A stretch of DNA of 64,000 nucleotides from Diplosphaera chodatii (Eukaryota; Chlorophyta; Trebouxiophyceae; Prasiolales; Stichococcaceae). Position 1 is the first letter of the stretch; each line of letters starts with the position of its first letter. The stretch is from contig JAALGY010000021.1 in assembly GCA_032358165.1 (NCBI GenBank), forward strand, positions 806,001 to 870,000. The letters run 5' to 3'. The position numbers and the translations under genes are program-made. The notes beneath the pieces were generated by a model, which was not told the origin of the DNA, ran no database searches, and saw only the letters and a program-made list of their open reading frames with translations. Below, piece by piece: positions 34,132 through 46,900 of this stretch.

Positions 34132-36635
34132 ATGTTGTCAGCCGCGCAGGTCGTAGCGCTTGGGCAACATGCACAGATCCATCAGCAACCCCGCTGTACA
34201 AAAATCAAATCTCAGTGCAGAAGACCAGCTGTCTTCGGATCGAATTTCAGCTGCAGAACAGCCTGGGGCATCCACCCTCTCCGCCATGTGCGCACATTCA
34301 CGGCCATGGCAGAGAACAATGGCAATCGGATGCCGGCCCTGGCCAACCCGCCTGCTAACGCAGAGGATGCAGTTGAGCGGGGCCTGAAGGTGATCGGGGG
34401 GTCCGACCTGCGGCTCCTGCTGGATCTATATTGCGGAAGCAGCGGCCTGCAACCCAAACATCTTTCACGCATGCAGACTCAGACTTGTCATGTCCGTCGT
34501 GTCACTTGATGTGCAGGTGTTCAACGGTGGCAAGGCGGGGCAGGCGGCCACACAGGAGGCACTAGCGCTGTTTGAGGCTGCGATGCAGCTGCTGCCCAGC
34601 CGCCCTGAGGCTCGAGCAGCACTGTATAACGCCGGTTGCTGCCACGTGAAGCTGAAGCAATGGCAGGCGGCGGTGGACTGCGTGGAGGAGGCCGTCAACG
34701 AGCAGGGCTTGAAGCTCGATGTAGCGCTGAAGGTGCTACATGAATTTCGCCATACGTTACAACAACGCCTTTTCCTCAGCCGGCTGCAGGACTTGCTGCT
34801 GAGGCTACCATGGTTTCAAGGCACGGCATCTCTTGGTCCAATCAGTGACGACCACACCACTCTCCGCGCATGCGTGCTGACTGTACACCCTCATAACCGC
34901 TGGACAGGACAAAGACCTGGAGCCGCTCCGGGAGCGGCGCGAATGGCTGGACGCCATCGGCCGCCTCAAAGGCAGCGTCAGCGACACAGCTCTCGTGCAG
35001 CTGGTGCGTGGCTTCAACCATTCGTTCAGTTGTCCAACCATGAGTACTTCTGCCCTTCACGGCCTGATGTTCTGCCGCCTGCAGAGGTCGGAGGCAAAGG
35101 CGCCCTTCCGGCTGGTGCGGCTGGTGATTCTGGGCGGTCTGCTGGTGGGTGCAGTCGTGGGGCTGCTCATCATCGCAGCCCGCCTGGTGCAGGCCGTTCA
35201 GGGTGGGCTGGCTCTTGCAACCCGTCGAAGCAAGGTGTCAGGGTTCTACAAAGCCACGTGCCGCAAGCATTGCCACGATGTTCTGAGATGAGCATCCACT
35301 CTCTCCTTGTGTAGGTGGGGAAGGCGCGCCAGACGTCACAGAGACTCTGAAGAACCTGGCCATCAATGGCGGCGCAATAGCGGTGCTGGGCTTCATTGTG
35401 CGGCGAGATTTGACATCCTCGGAGCGCGACAAGCGGATCGTGGAGCGCGAGGAGTCCCTCGCAAAGCTGCAGGTGCCTGTGCAGGGTGGCCTGGCCACCT
35501 CAAGCAGATATGGGATGACTGCAGCTGGGGACTAGTGGGGCAGTGTGACTAAGCTGCAGTGCAGAGCACTATGTCGCTTGGCCATCTTGTGCGTCCCTCC
35601 TAACCTGGTCAGCATTCGCCATGCAGGTCGAGGTTGGCAGCGGTGGCCGGGTGCTGCCGCTGGCCTCCTTCCGCGGCACCACGCGACCCGTGCTGCTGGC
35701 CGGCAGCAAGGCATATCTGCAGAAGGCGCAGGCTGCTGCTGAGCAATACCGGGAGGTAAGTACGATATATAGAGGGCCTGCATGCGCAGATGTGCATGAC
35801 ATCCCTCAAATCATGTGCCATCCAGTCAACCGGCTGCCAGTGCCAGCAGCACGAGGGAACCCAAGTCACAGCAAGAGCTCTGCTGACGGCAGGCGCTGCG
35901 GGATCGAGGGGTGTCGCTGGTGCCGCTGCCCAGTGCGGCTGCAGAGATGGACGACCCTACAGAGCGCCTGCGCGCCCTCAAACGCGAATTTCAGTGAGCT
36001 CATGCACATGCAGCCTCCTGCCATTCCTGTCTGACTCTGCTGTACACGGTTGCGGTTCATGCTGGTCCATGCTGGTGTGAGATGTGCCCGCCTTGACCCG
36101 ATGTAGACTCTAACATGCCAGACTCTAACAAGGTGGCAATGCCATTAGCAGACCCTTTCTGTATAAACAGGGGTGACAAGTCAGAGGCCAAGGGCTTTGG
36201 CGCTGCTTCCAAAGCGGCCAAGCCAGCGCCTTCACAGGTGAAGCGGGCCCCGCAGGGGGACCGCAAGTGGCAGCTGCAGCCGTATGATGTGCGCGAGTGG
36301 CTACAGTGGATGGCGGCACAGCAGGAGCTCGCGCAAGTCAAAGCAGGTAGGTGCTTGGTGCAGATTGATGCAAAAGCAAGACTCAAAGTGACATGAAAAT
36401 TGCTGCAGATCCGGAGCTGCGTCTTCTACCAGCGTCTGCCGAGGCCACAGTACACTTTTCATGAATGCACACCAGTGAGCTATGCCTTGTCCTCTCTCCA
36501 GGCGAGAACGTGTATGTGCAAGTATCTCTGGACGGCACCGTGAGGAGCAGCGGGCTTGGCGTGCCCCCTTGGGAACGGTTCTTGGGAGATTTGGCGCCCC
36601 TTGATGATGTGCGCACAAAGTTAACGAGGCAATGA
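34132..36635 (+). CDS. LPA1: LOW PSII ACCUMULATION 1-like chloroplast membrane protein
   Basis: LPA1 is a thylakoid membrane protein that binds D1 and assists photosystem II assembly. The first exon encodes a Gln/Arg/Ser-rich transit-like leader, then AEDAVERGLKVIGGSDLR. The next has a TPR-like repeat (QEALALFEAAMQLLPSRPE; YNAGCCHVKLKQWQAAVDC). Two hydrophobic segments follow, FRLVRLVILGGLLVGAVVG and NLAINGGAIAVLGFIVRRDL. The conserved C-terminal region includes LPLASFRGTTRPVLLAGSK, KGFGAASKAAKPAPSQVK, YDVREWLQWMAAQQELA and GENVYVQVSLDGTVRSSG. The order and final PPWERFLGDLAPLDDVRTK match plant LPA1. The ATG at 34132 is the first in frame; the ORF upstream of it begins with TTG. The gene converges with the FHA gene, stops 172 bp apart. 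Confidence 0.88.
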
Positions 36636-36807
36636 CTTGACGAGGCGATGACGATGCGTGATAGTCGAGCATCACGCCTGTACCCCGTTGCACCTTTTCA
36701 GTGTTTGCAACGAGCTGGTGTCGCCAACGAGCAACTCCAATGGATATTTGACAGCCTCCATGCTCGCTTTGTACATGTGGCCAGGTGCTAGAACACCGGT
36801 TCCTCAT

Positions 36808-38219
36808 TTAGGCGGTGGGCAATTCGTTTGGCAGTGTCTTCAGCTTGTACTCCCGTGTGCTTGCGCCAAATCGCAACACGTTGCCCCTCTGAAGTTGCCG
36901 CCCAGTGTGCGGCTTGACCCAGACGCCATCGACATTGGTGCCATGTGCTGTGCGAGACATACACAGATAAGGCCGCATACTCAGCACATTCAGCTGACCA
37001 AAATCCAAGCACACAGACATATGAAACTCTGGGATCACCTGCGCCAAGATCCGTGAGGAACAGGTGGCCGCATGGGTCCAGCATCAGTGTCGCATGGTGC
37101 CGTGAAACCGACAGGTGCTGCAGGACATGGCCACAGATCAGCTTTGAGCGAACCTCAGGTGCTTCAACAGATGCACCACTTCCTGTCGCAGCTCTGATTG
37201 ACATTACCTCAAGGTGAACATCGCACGACGGTATCCTGCCGAAAAGCACTCTTTGGTTGGCTGACTCCAGGGCCAGGTGCAGCTCGCCCAGAACCTGCAA
37301 AAGTTCGAAGGTGTTGTCTACAGCAAGCCAGCGGCAGCTCGATGCAGAGCAGGAACATACAGCTGCAGCATGAGGGCAGGATACTGCAGAGCGACCAGTC
37401 ATGGGTGGTTTGCACTCGCGGTTGCCCTCACCTCCTTGCCACCGTCTTTGGACACCTCAAAAACAGCCTCCCGCTTTGGCGGCTCTACCGGCGTTGGCGC
37501 AGGCTCACCGGCGCCGCCGCCTCCGTCTCCGCTGCTGGGCCGGTCGTGCTCAGTATGTGGGCTGCGGTCCCGCCTGTGATCAGGGCTCCTGTCACGGCGG
37601 GGAGCCGCCCCGCCGCCCCTGTCCCCATTGCTGTGGTGCTGGCTGCTGCTGTGGCTGTGGCGGTGATCAGTGTGCCCTGTTTTGCTTCTGCTGTGGTGGC
37701 GGTCCCTGCTCCTGCTTCTGTCCCGCTTTCTGCTTCCTGTTTTGTCCCTGTCGCGGCTGCGCTGGGCTGGACTCCTGATGAGCACAGAAACACAGCAGTC
37801 TACAAATGCATTGATGCACTGGTGCGCACTGGTACATTATGCAGACATGTAGAGCGGTTGGGAAGCGTCCTGAAGCTCAACACACCTGCTTCGGGACCTG
37901 CGCCGATCCTGCCGCAGCTTGTCTGCACCGGTCCCGCCATCCCCCGCCTGATCTGCAGCCATGAACTTGCCACCACTGCGATCCCATACCCCTGCACCCC
38001 CTTGACTTTGACTGCTGTGGGCGGCATTTTGGCCGTGTTATATAACCAATCGCAGGACGCACCTGCGGATGCCTTGGCATTGGCATCAGAGGCCGCCTCG
38101 GCAGTTTGCTGCAGCTGCTTCACGCTGACAAAGGTGACCTCCACCTTCTTGCCAGCAGCATCTGCCGCAAGCACTGCGCCAGTGTCTGCATCTGTGCCGT
38201 GCCACCCTGTGGTCCCCGC
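36808..38219 (-). CDS. FHA-domain protein with an RS/RD-rich region (SNIP1/DAWDLE- or NIPP1-like)
   Basis: FHA domains bind phosphothreonine; RS-rich FHA proteins of this kind act in small-RNA biogenesis, splicing or PP1 regulation in the nucleus. Exons joined in phase: one with an unusual TGWHGTDADTG...TFVSVKQLQQ region (38219-about 38072); one continuing VWDRSGGKFMAADQ to 37886; one from 37774 with an SR/RD/RH-rich stretch and PPKREAVFEVSKDGG. The FHA exons follow with VLFGRIPSCDVHLE, HLSVSRHHATLML, LFLTDLGAAHGTNVDG and NVLRFGASTREYKL. The FHA core residues G-R, S-R-H and HGTxxxG are present. The 5' end is unresolved: the frame is open upstream of 38219 without an ATG. A start at ATG 37962 is the fallback. 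The subfamily is uncertain. Confidence 0.72.
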
Positions 38220-38226
38220 CTGGACA

Positions 38227-39909
38227 TCACTCCTGTCCACAGCAGAGCACCTGCTTGTTATATGACCACATCTCCAAAGCTGGCTGTCCTGTGCATTGCC
38301 CAATTCGCCGCTGCAGGATGCAGTGGATGTATTTTATGATGCACTTGCTATGTGTGAACCCAGGGCCACACCTGTCGCCGATGCCAAGCTGTGCTTCGAA
38401 TGCACACAGCGAGCGCCAGAAGCCGTCATTTGGCTGCACAATGGAGCGCCGCTGCACGCAGTGTGCCCGCGCCTTGGCAGCGTTCCAGGCAAAGCGGCGC
38501 ATCAAATATGCCATCGTGAGTGCAGCGGAGCGCGACACGCCCGCCCCGCAGTGCACAAGCGTCGCTGCAACAGCAAGACCGGCACGTTCTGGTGAGCAAC
38601 TCATCCAAGCTTTGACTGAGGCCAAGCTCCTGCAGGATAGCACCAGCATGCTAGATGTGCAGCCATGAATTGTAGGTGAGCTCAGACTGATGAGCTGGTC
38701 AACACACACCATGGCCGGCAGCACGCGCTTCCTCGATAAAGTCGTAGCTAGCGTTGAAATACGGCGTCACATTCTGGGTGTCAACATCCGCCAGCTGGAA
38801 CCGCAGGTGCCGAAAGCGCGGCGGAAGCTTCATGTTTTCTGCATGGCATGCACACATGTGATGAACTCTGGGCCTGGTGCTGTCACTTACAGGAGCACAA
38901 AACCGTGACTCCGATGTGTGTGAGCCCCACAAGCCCTGCACCTGGATCGTTGTGGATGGTGACAACATAGCGCACGCCCAGTTCCTGAAGGCGCTCATGG
39001 TTCTCAGCGTGGCTCCACTCACCCAGGTAGAGCACCCGTGGCAATATCTCTGACGGATACCTGCAATGGCAAAAGTTGCAGGCTGACCTGCTGTCCGATA
39101 ATGCAATCGCATGTGCAGCAGCCACAAGCAAAGGCTGGCAAGCACAAGATGTGGCAGTAGTTGGCACGATTGCACTACTGTGCCACCCGCCTGGGTGCAG
39201 TGCTCTCTTTGAGTGACGTTGTGCACAGGTATGGCATCCGCTGCTCCAACTGATCGAACCTGATGCATTCGTTCAAGAGTCAGCTAACGCCGTGCACAAA
39301 TTTTGCAACCCTTGCACGTGTGATGGTCGTTACATAAACCACTGGTATCAGTTGAGCAGCCGCACCCTGGGCGGTAGATCGAGAGACTCTTGCACTTATT
39401 CTCCTCTGCCAGGAACTTGACCACCGGATGATCCTTCCGCAGGCCCTCCTCGCCGAACACGATGACTGGCTTGCCCCACCTGCAGCAAGTAACAGGTGTG
39501 TGCTGGGACCCTTGATCTAGCTGCCAGCTATTTGCACCGACATCGAGGCAATGGACACGGTGGACAGACCTGTGACAACGCACCAGCAATCTTGACCCCA
39601 TCGGACATCATATTGATTCTTTGAGTAGTCCTGCATCAGGCAGCACATGGAGGAAACTTGACCAAGGCGTCAGCCCATACTGTTATGTACACGCTCCACT
39701 GTGGCTGCTATGCTGAAGTGGCAGATCGCGGGTCTCACCAGTAGTACTCTGCCATTGGCGGACAGACGTATGCTGTAAGAGAGCGCCACATGCGCTTTCT
39801 GCCACTGCTTCTGTGGCCGCACATCTAGCAGCAGCGTCTTCGGGTCGTTTTTGCAGGCTGAGAAGCAACTGAATATTGCGGAGGCATCGGGCAGCGGTTT
39901 GACCTCCAT
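38227..39909 (-). CDS. Rhodanese-like plus dual-specificity phosphatase protein
   Basis: This is a cysteine-based protein phosphatase with the MKP/STYXL1-type order: rhodanese domain, then DSP. The rhodanese part reads MEVKPLPDASAIFSCF, KTLLLDVRPQKQW and, after an intron, WGKPVIVFGEEG and HPVVKFLAEENK. The DSP part has YPSEILPRVLYLGEWSHAEN and LQELGVRYVVTIHND. The likely general-acid Asp is in FQLADVDTQNVTPYF, and the P-loop is VHCGAGVSRSAAL (HCX5R intact, so probably active). FWRSLCAFEAQLGIGDR follows. The ATG at 39909 is the first in frame. The C-terminal end is uncertain: reading on gives a stop at 38227, but a donor after IGDR suggests another exon. Substrate is unknown. Confidence 0.78.
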
Positions 39910-40516
39910 GTCAGCACGGTAGGGAGACGACTGTCCACTCACATACTGTCGAGCCAGTTACTGCAAAAATGGGTGCATGGACTGAGGGATTACATCACAG
40001 ACTAGCCATCGCGATCAACCCCAACCGTCTCCGGCGAGACTGAGGTGAGCATGTAGTAATGCTCTCGATATGTCATAGTTCACCGCGAAGCACGGTTTGC
40101 AGACGTTGCTGCATGCTGCACGACTGCATCTGACTCTGCATCTCACGTGCCGTGCGACCCTTGCCAAATGTAATGCGCCATTGCGACAGCAGCAGAGCCA
40201 GGTCACGATTGTTGTTGTGCTTGAAGGTACTGCCTCTATCTAGTTGATAAGACTGCACGGCTGTGTGGCCGCCCAGTCGACCGGGAACACCCCAGCGCTG
40301 CTAGCTGCATCGCAGCTATGCCGCTGAGCACCGATCAAACCAGAGGAGTCGCTGTCCGATGGGCTTGGGCATCGATCGTCACGATGTAAATCCCTCTGCT
40401 GGGCATTTCGGACGGAAAGCCTTCCTCTAAATGGCGGTGTAGCAGATGGCCATGCCCTAAAATAGCAGCGTCACTGCAGGGACCTAACGTTGGTAACAGC
40501 GGAGCGCGGGTGCTGC
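39910..40516. other. Divergent region between the phosphatase and D2HGDH genes
   Basis: About 600 bp between two divergent starts. A minus-strand ORF (40073-40258) contains LALLLSQWRITFGKGRTARE, looks protein-like and could be an upstream exon of the phosphatase gene, but no in-phase splice to 39909 was found. Otherwise no feature was seen. Confidence 0.35.
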
Positions 40517-43500
40517 ATGAACAGCACAGCGGCTGCTGGTTGTCGGCATGCATCCGCCCTGGCCACATCGCTCAGCTGCAGTGCAAGTAAGCTGGCCGAA
40601 TGGCCGGTGCAAGGCCTAGCGGCAGCTTTCCAATTGCAAATGGGAGACAGCAGATGTTGCAGTCCGATGGTGGCGGCAGCAAAGTTCAGCAGTGTGGCTG
40701 GTCAGCGCAGCATCGGTGCCCAAGCAGCATGCCATCGCAGTGGCAGCCGCGCCATCGGCACCATGATGAGACCTCCGCCGAATGATGCGCGTGTGAATGT
40801 GAGAACGTTTGGCGCAGCGTCGACGGCGTCCCAGCGCAGCCCAGACTTCAGCTTGCTGACGGAAGCGGACTTGCAGCATTTCAGGCAGATCCTTGGCGGA
40901 GATGCTGTTGTCACTGGTCCGGAGGCGTTGCAGAAGTACAACAGGTAGTTATTGACTGTTCATGCAGGCCTTGCTGCAGCACCTCGCGAAGCACATGACA
41001 CGTCTTCCCATCTTGTGATCGCCATACCTCGTGGAGCTCTCTACTGCAGGGATTGGATGCAAAAGTTTCAAGGGGACAGTCAGGTGGCTCTGTTGCCACG
41101 GTCAACTCAGCAGGTGGCACAGGTGCACAACCTGCCTAAGTTGCATCCTGCGGGTAATTGCAAAGTTAAGCCATGAGAAGAGGCTGCATTGGAGCGCCAG
41201 GCGCAGATACTACAGGGATGTAACAAGCCCCAGGGATAGACTGGCAGTGAGCATGCAATTGCAGGTGTTAGAGCACTGCAATGCACGGCATCTGGCAGTG
41301 GTGCCTCAGGGCGGCAACTCGTCGCTCGCCGGCGGCAGTGTGCCGTGTTTTGACGAAGTGGTGCTGTCTACAGCTGCAATGAAGAACTTCATCTCCTTCG
41401 AGAAGGTGAGCTTTGGACATGCTGATGTCCACCCTCTTGTAATGATACACGCCACATCCCCCGTATCGCCTGGCAATTGTAGCACGGCCAACCTGCACGT
41501 GTGAATGCAACGCGGCTCCAGGTGAGCGGCGTGGTGCAGTGCCAGGCGGGCTGCACCCTGCAGGAGGTCGACGACTATGTGCACGCACGGGGGTTCATGG
41601 TCCCTCTGGACCTGGGCGCCAAGGAGAGCTGCCACATCGCCGGCAATGTGGCCAGCAATGCAGGCAAACTCCGTAACACTCTCCACATTGCCAGCTGATG
41701 CAGTGTCAAGGGCGACCAGCCGACGATGCCACGCTATCTCCAGCATGGACCTGCTCACCAGCTCACTGTGCTCATCGTGCCGCAGGTGGTTTGCGCTTCC
41801 TGCGTTATGGCTCCATGCGAGCCAATGTGCTGGGCATCGAGGCAGTCACCCCGACTGGCACCGTGCTGGACCTGATGTCCATATGCCGCAAAGACAACAC
41901 AGGGTGAACTGCATCATCTTCTGCGCATAGGTGTATAAGCAGCACACACTGCTCGGCACCCATCAAAATCGGCTTACCGAGATGCTGCAGCTATCACAGA
42001 GGCCTTTTCGTGCTGTGCAGGTATGACCTGAAGCAGCTCTTCATTGGCAGTGAGGGGACACTGGGAATTGTCACAGCGGTGGCGCTGGCCTGCCCGCCGG
42101 TGCCCGCTGCGGTGGAGGCCGTGTGCCTGGCGTGCAAGGACTGGGACGCCGTCATTGCGGTGCGCCGCGGATGACGGCGACGCACTCTGCACAACGGTGC
42201 AGACTGCAGGACTGCAACCCTGCAGCAGCAGACACAGTGGCGTCAGCCCTGCAGGCCTTCCATGCGGCGAGGCAGCATGTGGGCGAGGCGCTGTCGGCCT
42301 TTGAGTTCTTTGATGAGGCTGCGCTGGACATCGCCCTGCGCCAAGTGCCTGGCCTGCAGCACCCGACCCCCGACCAGCCGGTAGGCAGGCAGGCGCCCGT
42401 TGAGGCTCATCTCTTGGTGTCAAATGTGGCAAATATATGTACTTGAGATGCACACTCTCCAGCTGTGCCATGCGACCCTGCTCAGCTCTTGGGACATACA
42501 CTGCAGGGCCCTTTCTATATCATTCTGGAGGCTTCCAGCAGCGACGAGCAGTCAAATGCTGGGCGGGTAAAGGCATTCCTAAAGGCGGCATGCCCCGCAG
42601 GCAGCGAAGGAGTGTTGGGTGGCAGCGGTGACGACGATCAGCGGCAAGCGGCAGCGGCACACATCTGGAGCGTCCGCAAGAACCTCTCTGAGGGGCTGCG
42701 GCTGACCGGAGGTGAAGTACCATTGGGTGCCTTGCGGGCACCTGCTCTCGGAACCTTCGACGTTGAGCATGCGTGATCATGCCATAAGCAACCGCCAACG
42801 ACTCGTGTGCTTTGCTGCGCTGATCGTGCTGTCATCTGCCCTGATGATTGGTACTACTGCTTTGCTACAGATCGAGTGTTCAAGTACGATCTCAGCCTCT
42901 TGCCGGGGGAGATGTATGCGCTTGTGGAGGAGACACGGCGCAGACTGGCCGACTTCCCCGCAAGCACGGTGCGTGATCCCTGCTGTTCCAGGGCATCCCT
43001 GCAATCGTTGGCAGTCTTGCTTCCCTGTGCAGCATTCAGCTGTCCAGACCAGCAGCCTGAGAGCTCCGCATGTCGAGGGCAAGCACATGCATGGCTGTCA
43101 TGTGTTGCAGTGTCAGTGCCTGCAGACAGTCGGCTACGGTCACCTTGGGGATGGCAACCTGCACCTGAACGTCACAGCGCCTGCAGATGGTGACGCCGTC
43201 CAGGTGATGAGCCACACTGCATGACCCTGTCAACCCCGCATCGCTACGACATTGCATCAGCAGGCCTTTGCTTGATGCAGCCCTGTTGGGTACTTTGCGC
43301 AACTTGCGACTCTGAACTGCAAGACATGGGTGCATGCTGCCGCAGGAACTGTTGGAGCCGTTCCTATATGAGTACACAGCTGAGCGTGGCGGCAGCATCA
43401 GCGCTGAGCATGGCCTGGGCCAGATGAAGAACCGATACATGGGGTGCGTTTTCACGAGCTTGCATCGCTGCAGAACACAACATCCTTTTGCCGTCCCACC

Positions 43501-43678
43501 ATATGCTGAGGTGCCATTCACTGTTGCCAGCATGCAAATGGTGCACTTCCTCCAGCCACATCTGCATGTGTGCAGGTTTTCAAAACCACAGGCAGCTATT
43601 GACATCATGCGGCAGATCAAGCAGGTTTTTGACCCGAATGGTATCATGAACCCCTACAAGCTGCTGCCGCCGATGTGA
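40517..43678 (+). CDS. D2HGDH: D-2-hydroxyglutarate dehydrogenase, mitochondrial (FAD)
   Basis: D2HGDH oxidises D-2-hydroxyglutarate to 2-oxoglutarate in mitochondria, passing electrons to the ETF/ETFQO chain. After an Ala/Ser/Arg-rich leader come [18 protein letters not shown] and the FAD-binding PCMH domain ([69 protein letters not shown]). The C-terminal lobe has [16 protein letters not shown], the metal-binding [31 protein letters not shown] and the end [16 protein letters not shown]. This order and these motifs separate it from D-lactate and glycolate dehydrogenases. About ten exons; first exon from ATG 40517, stop at 43676-43678. Confidence 0.93.
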
Positions 43679-43932
43679 CAACACGGTAGCTGGCAGCATG
43701 CCGTAGACAGTGATTATATCAAGCAGCAGGGTACGGCAGAAACAACACCAGCAAGCAATTAACCTGGTATTAGACAACCATTCGCATTGATTTGAGTGTT
43801 TGATAAGGTCTGCGCCAGGTTTCTGGCTGCTGCCATGCGCTTGTGTAATGTGGGGCCTAGGGTGTTGGCGAGCATTTGGAATTGTTGGTCGTGTTCGTTG
43901 CCAGGTACTATCATGTACCAGCACAATTCGGT

Positions 43933-46900
43933 TCACCTCCTCATCAGAGTGTCAATGTTCACTCTGCCATCAGGAGATGAGATATCGCTCCAATTTTTTG
44001 TGGCCTTTAGCTGCGACACCTTGGCCATCAGGTTCTGGCGCGCAAAACTGGCGTCCATGTTTGCCTGCACCATGTCACGCCGCATTGGCTGGTCAACTGG
44101 GGCATTACTATGTTTACCTGTTTGTCGCTCACTGTTTAGCTTCTGGCGTCAACAGATGTGCAGACCCACCTGCTTTCGCTGGTATTGCAGGTAGCTCCGC
44201 TGCTCCAGCAATGTCCTGGCTTTCTCCGTTTCTGACTGGATCTTCGTCAGCAACTGCGTGGTGCGCAAACATTGTCGACCTTCAACCCCACTGCAGTGCA
44301 ATGATGCATGCATGTCAGCGCATGGAGGACACGCAACAGCTGCCCAAACCTGGTTGCGCCTGTACGCCTCCTTCCGCTGCTTCTCCTCCACCTGTATCAA
44401 ACATCAATGAGTTGCCTGCTGTACCTGCCCTTTGATGATGGACCAGCAAGTTGCCCTGGGGAACAAGGGTGGTCGTCACCTTGACCTTCTTCTCCTGTAG
44501 ATCAAGGTCGCGCAGCAGCATCTTGCGGCGGTTTTCATGCTCACGCTGGTTGTACAGCTCGTGCAGCTGCTGGTCCTTGGCCTGCTCGTTAACAGAGCGG
44601 GCCATGTTAGAAACGTCATCCGATACATAGCGGTTGCGATCTACACGCGTGCGTGACATGTGCAACAGCACACAGACAGCCATATCCACAGCATGTCATC
44701 AGGGTCGAAAGATAGAGGGAGCTACAACAATACAGCTAGCTACTAGCAGCTGAACGTGCTTCGACAGCAGCTTCCATCACAACTGGCCTGCTGCTTGGCG
44801 ATGAGCTCCTGCTTGCGAGCTTCCTCGGCTGAGCGGGCGGCCTCGTAGGTCGCGTGCCGCTGCGCAGCTTGCTCCGCCTCCAGCCGCGCCTGCTCCTTGT
44901 CAGCAAGCACCCTTGCCCGCTCCTTGTGCCTGCGGCACGAGGCAGCATTGCTCAGGCTTCGGGGGGCAAACAGCACCACCTTGCGGTATCACGCAGCTGT
45001 GGCATGTTAGCATGGAAGGCAGTTGCAACCAGGGAGCTGCTTCACTTCTGCCTGTTGCCACAATATCAGCTTCCGCTCTCCACTTCACGTTGCTCGGCAC
45101 TGCAGCATGCAAGCTAGACACGGACTGTCGCCGCACTTGCGGCGCTCCTCGTTGTGCTGCTGCTTCAGGTCGTACTCCCGTCGCTTGGCAGCCTCGATGC
45201 TGCGGTTGGACTCCAGCGCAGTTGCGATGCGCCGCTCCGCTCGCAGCCGAGCCTCCGCATTTGTGGCCGCCTCAGCTGCCGCCGCCTCGGCCTTAGCCTG
45301 TGCACCATGGTTTGAATCCACACATGCAGAGATGCTGTCCAAGGGTACCACACCGTTCTCCAGGTGCACCTGATTATTGCCGCTCGACAACGAGCAAGGC
45401 AGTCGGCACGCTGATCGCCAGCATGCCGGCAGGATCATGTACGACGCACCTTCTCTTTCTCGGCCTCCCGTTTCTGCATCTCTGCCTTTTTGGCGTCCAC
45501 CGCCGCCTGCTGCTCCTGGAGGATGCGCTCTGTCTCCAGTCGCGCCTGCTCTGCTTTCCGGATGCGCTCCTGCTCCCTGCGGTGCACTCCCCAGACGTGA
45601 CAACCATCATCCGAGTGGCACACTGCCCATACAGCCATCAAGCCCGCGATGGTATGAAACGCTGCAAGGAGACATCCTTTCCAGGCGGAGGGCTTCACCG
45701 CGAGTACTGGGTGCTGTAGCATGCAGATGTGATGCTTCCCACGCTGCTGTGAGCAACTCAGCTCAGGTGAACGTATGCAACCCTTCCAACAGTACAAAAC
45801 AAGCAAGCTTGCGGCAGACCTAAGGTAGGCTTCCCGCAGGCGATGGCGTTCTTCCTCGGCCTCTCGCTGGGCGGCCTCAATCTCCTGCTGGTGCCGCTGC
45901 GCCTCCATAACCTTCACCTCCTTTTCCCTTGCCAGCTCCGCCTGCAATGGTATGCTGGGGTCAGCTGCCAGCCACAAAGTAGATCGTAGTGCCCCTGCTT
46001 GCAAACAGTGCGCGACATGAGCTCCAGCAAGGAGCAACGGGATCCGACCTGCGCACGCTGCACCTCCCGCAGCCGCTGCTGCTTCCGCCACTCAGCGTCG
46101 GCGGCCTGCTTCACCTTCCGCTGCTCCTCCGCTCGGGCCTCCATCTGCTTCACCTTCGCCTCCGCTTTATCCTGAACACCACACACCACATGCCGCTGCG
46201 TCCTCATGTTGCCACTTCCTAGGTGTCCAGCACAAGGCATAATGGCGCATGCATGACGCGGCACCCTGCCATCGGCATCACCAACCTGCAGGCTCTTGCG
46301 GGCCAGCTCGAAGCTGAGCATCTGCTCCAGCTCGCGCTCCTGCCTGCGCTTCATCACCTCCAGCCGCTTGGCCTCCAGATCCACTGCCGTGCTGCTGCCA
46401 GCCTCGAACCCTGCAAGCAGTTGGTGGCCCGCATACACGTCATTGGCGCAGAGTTGCAACCATGCTGGAAACACACCACTGCAGAGAAGGCATGGAGTAA
46501 TACGTGTGTTGATGCCATGGTCTGCATAGTGTTCTTGATTGTGCACGCTGCTGGACAGGTTGCAGTGGGTGTCAAACTACCAGCGGTGGCTGAGTGCTGC
46601 TGATTGCCGCCCTGACGCAGCTTCTGCTCGGCCTCCACAAGGCGCTGCCGCTCATCCACCAGCAGCGTCAGCCGTTCCTGCAATGAAACTTGAATTGTGT
46701 CAATCCACAAGCACGCACACAAGGGCCATGCATCAGAAGCTGACAACATGCTGAGGACATCAAGCAGCAGCACTGGCGTACATGCCGGAGTCGTTCTGCT
46801 GATGTATACAGGAGGTTAGCGAGGTCCGCCTGCCCACGCTCCTGGCGCAAGAATGCCTCAAAGGGGATATGCGTCAGCTCTGCTGGGTCGATGCCAAGCC

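Noticed and set aside
37198..38265. Plus-strand ORF of 355 codons, Ala/Val/Pro-rich
   Set aside because: It is the opposite strand of the RS-rich and FHA exons; the minus strand has the FHA motifs and in-phase splice sites.
39670..39942. Phosphatase start at 39942
   Set aside because: The codon there is GTG; the first ATG in frame is at 39909.
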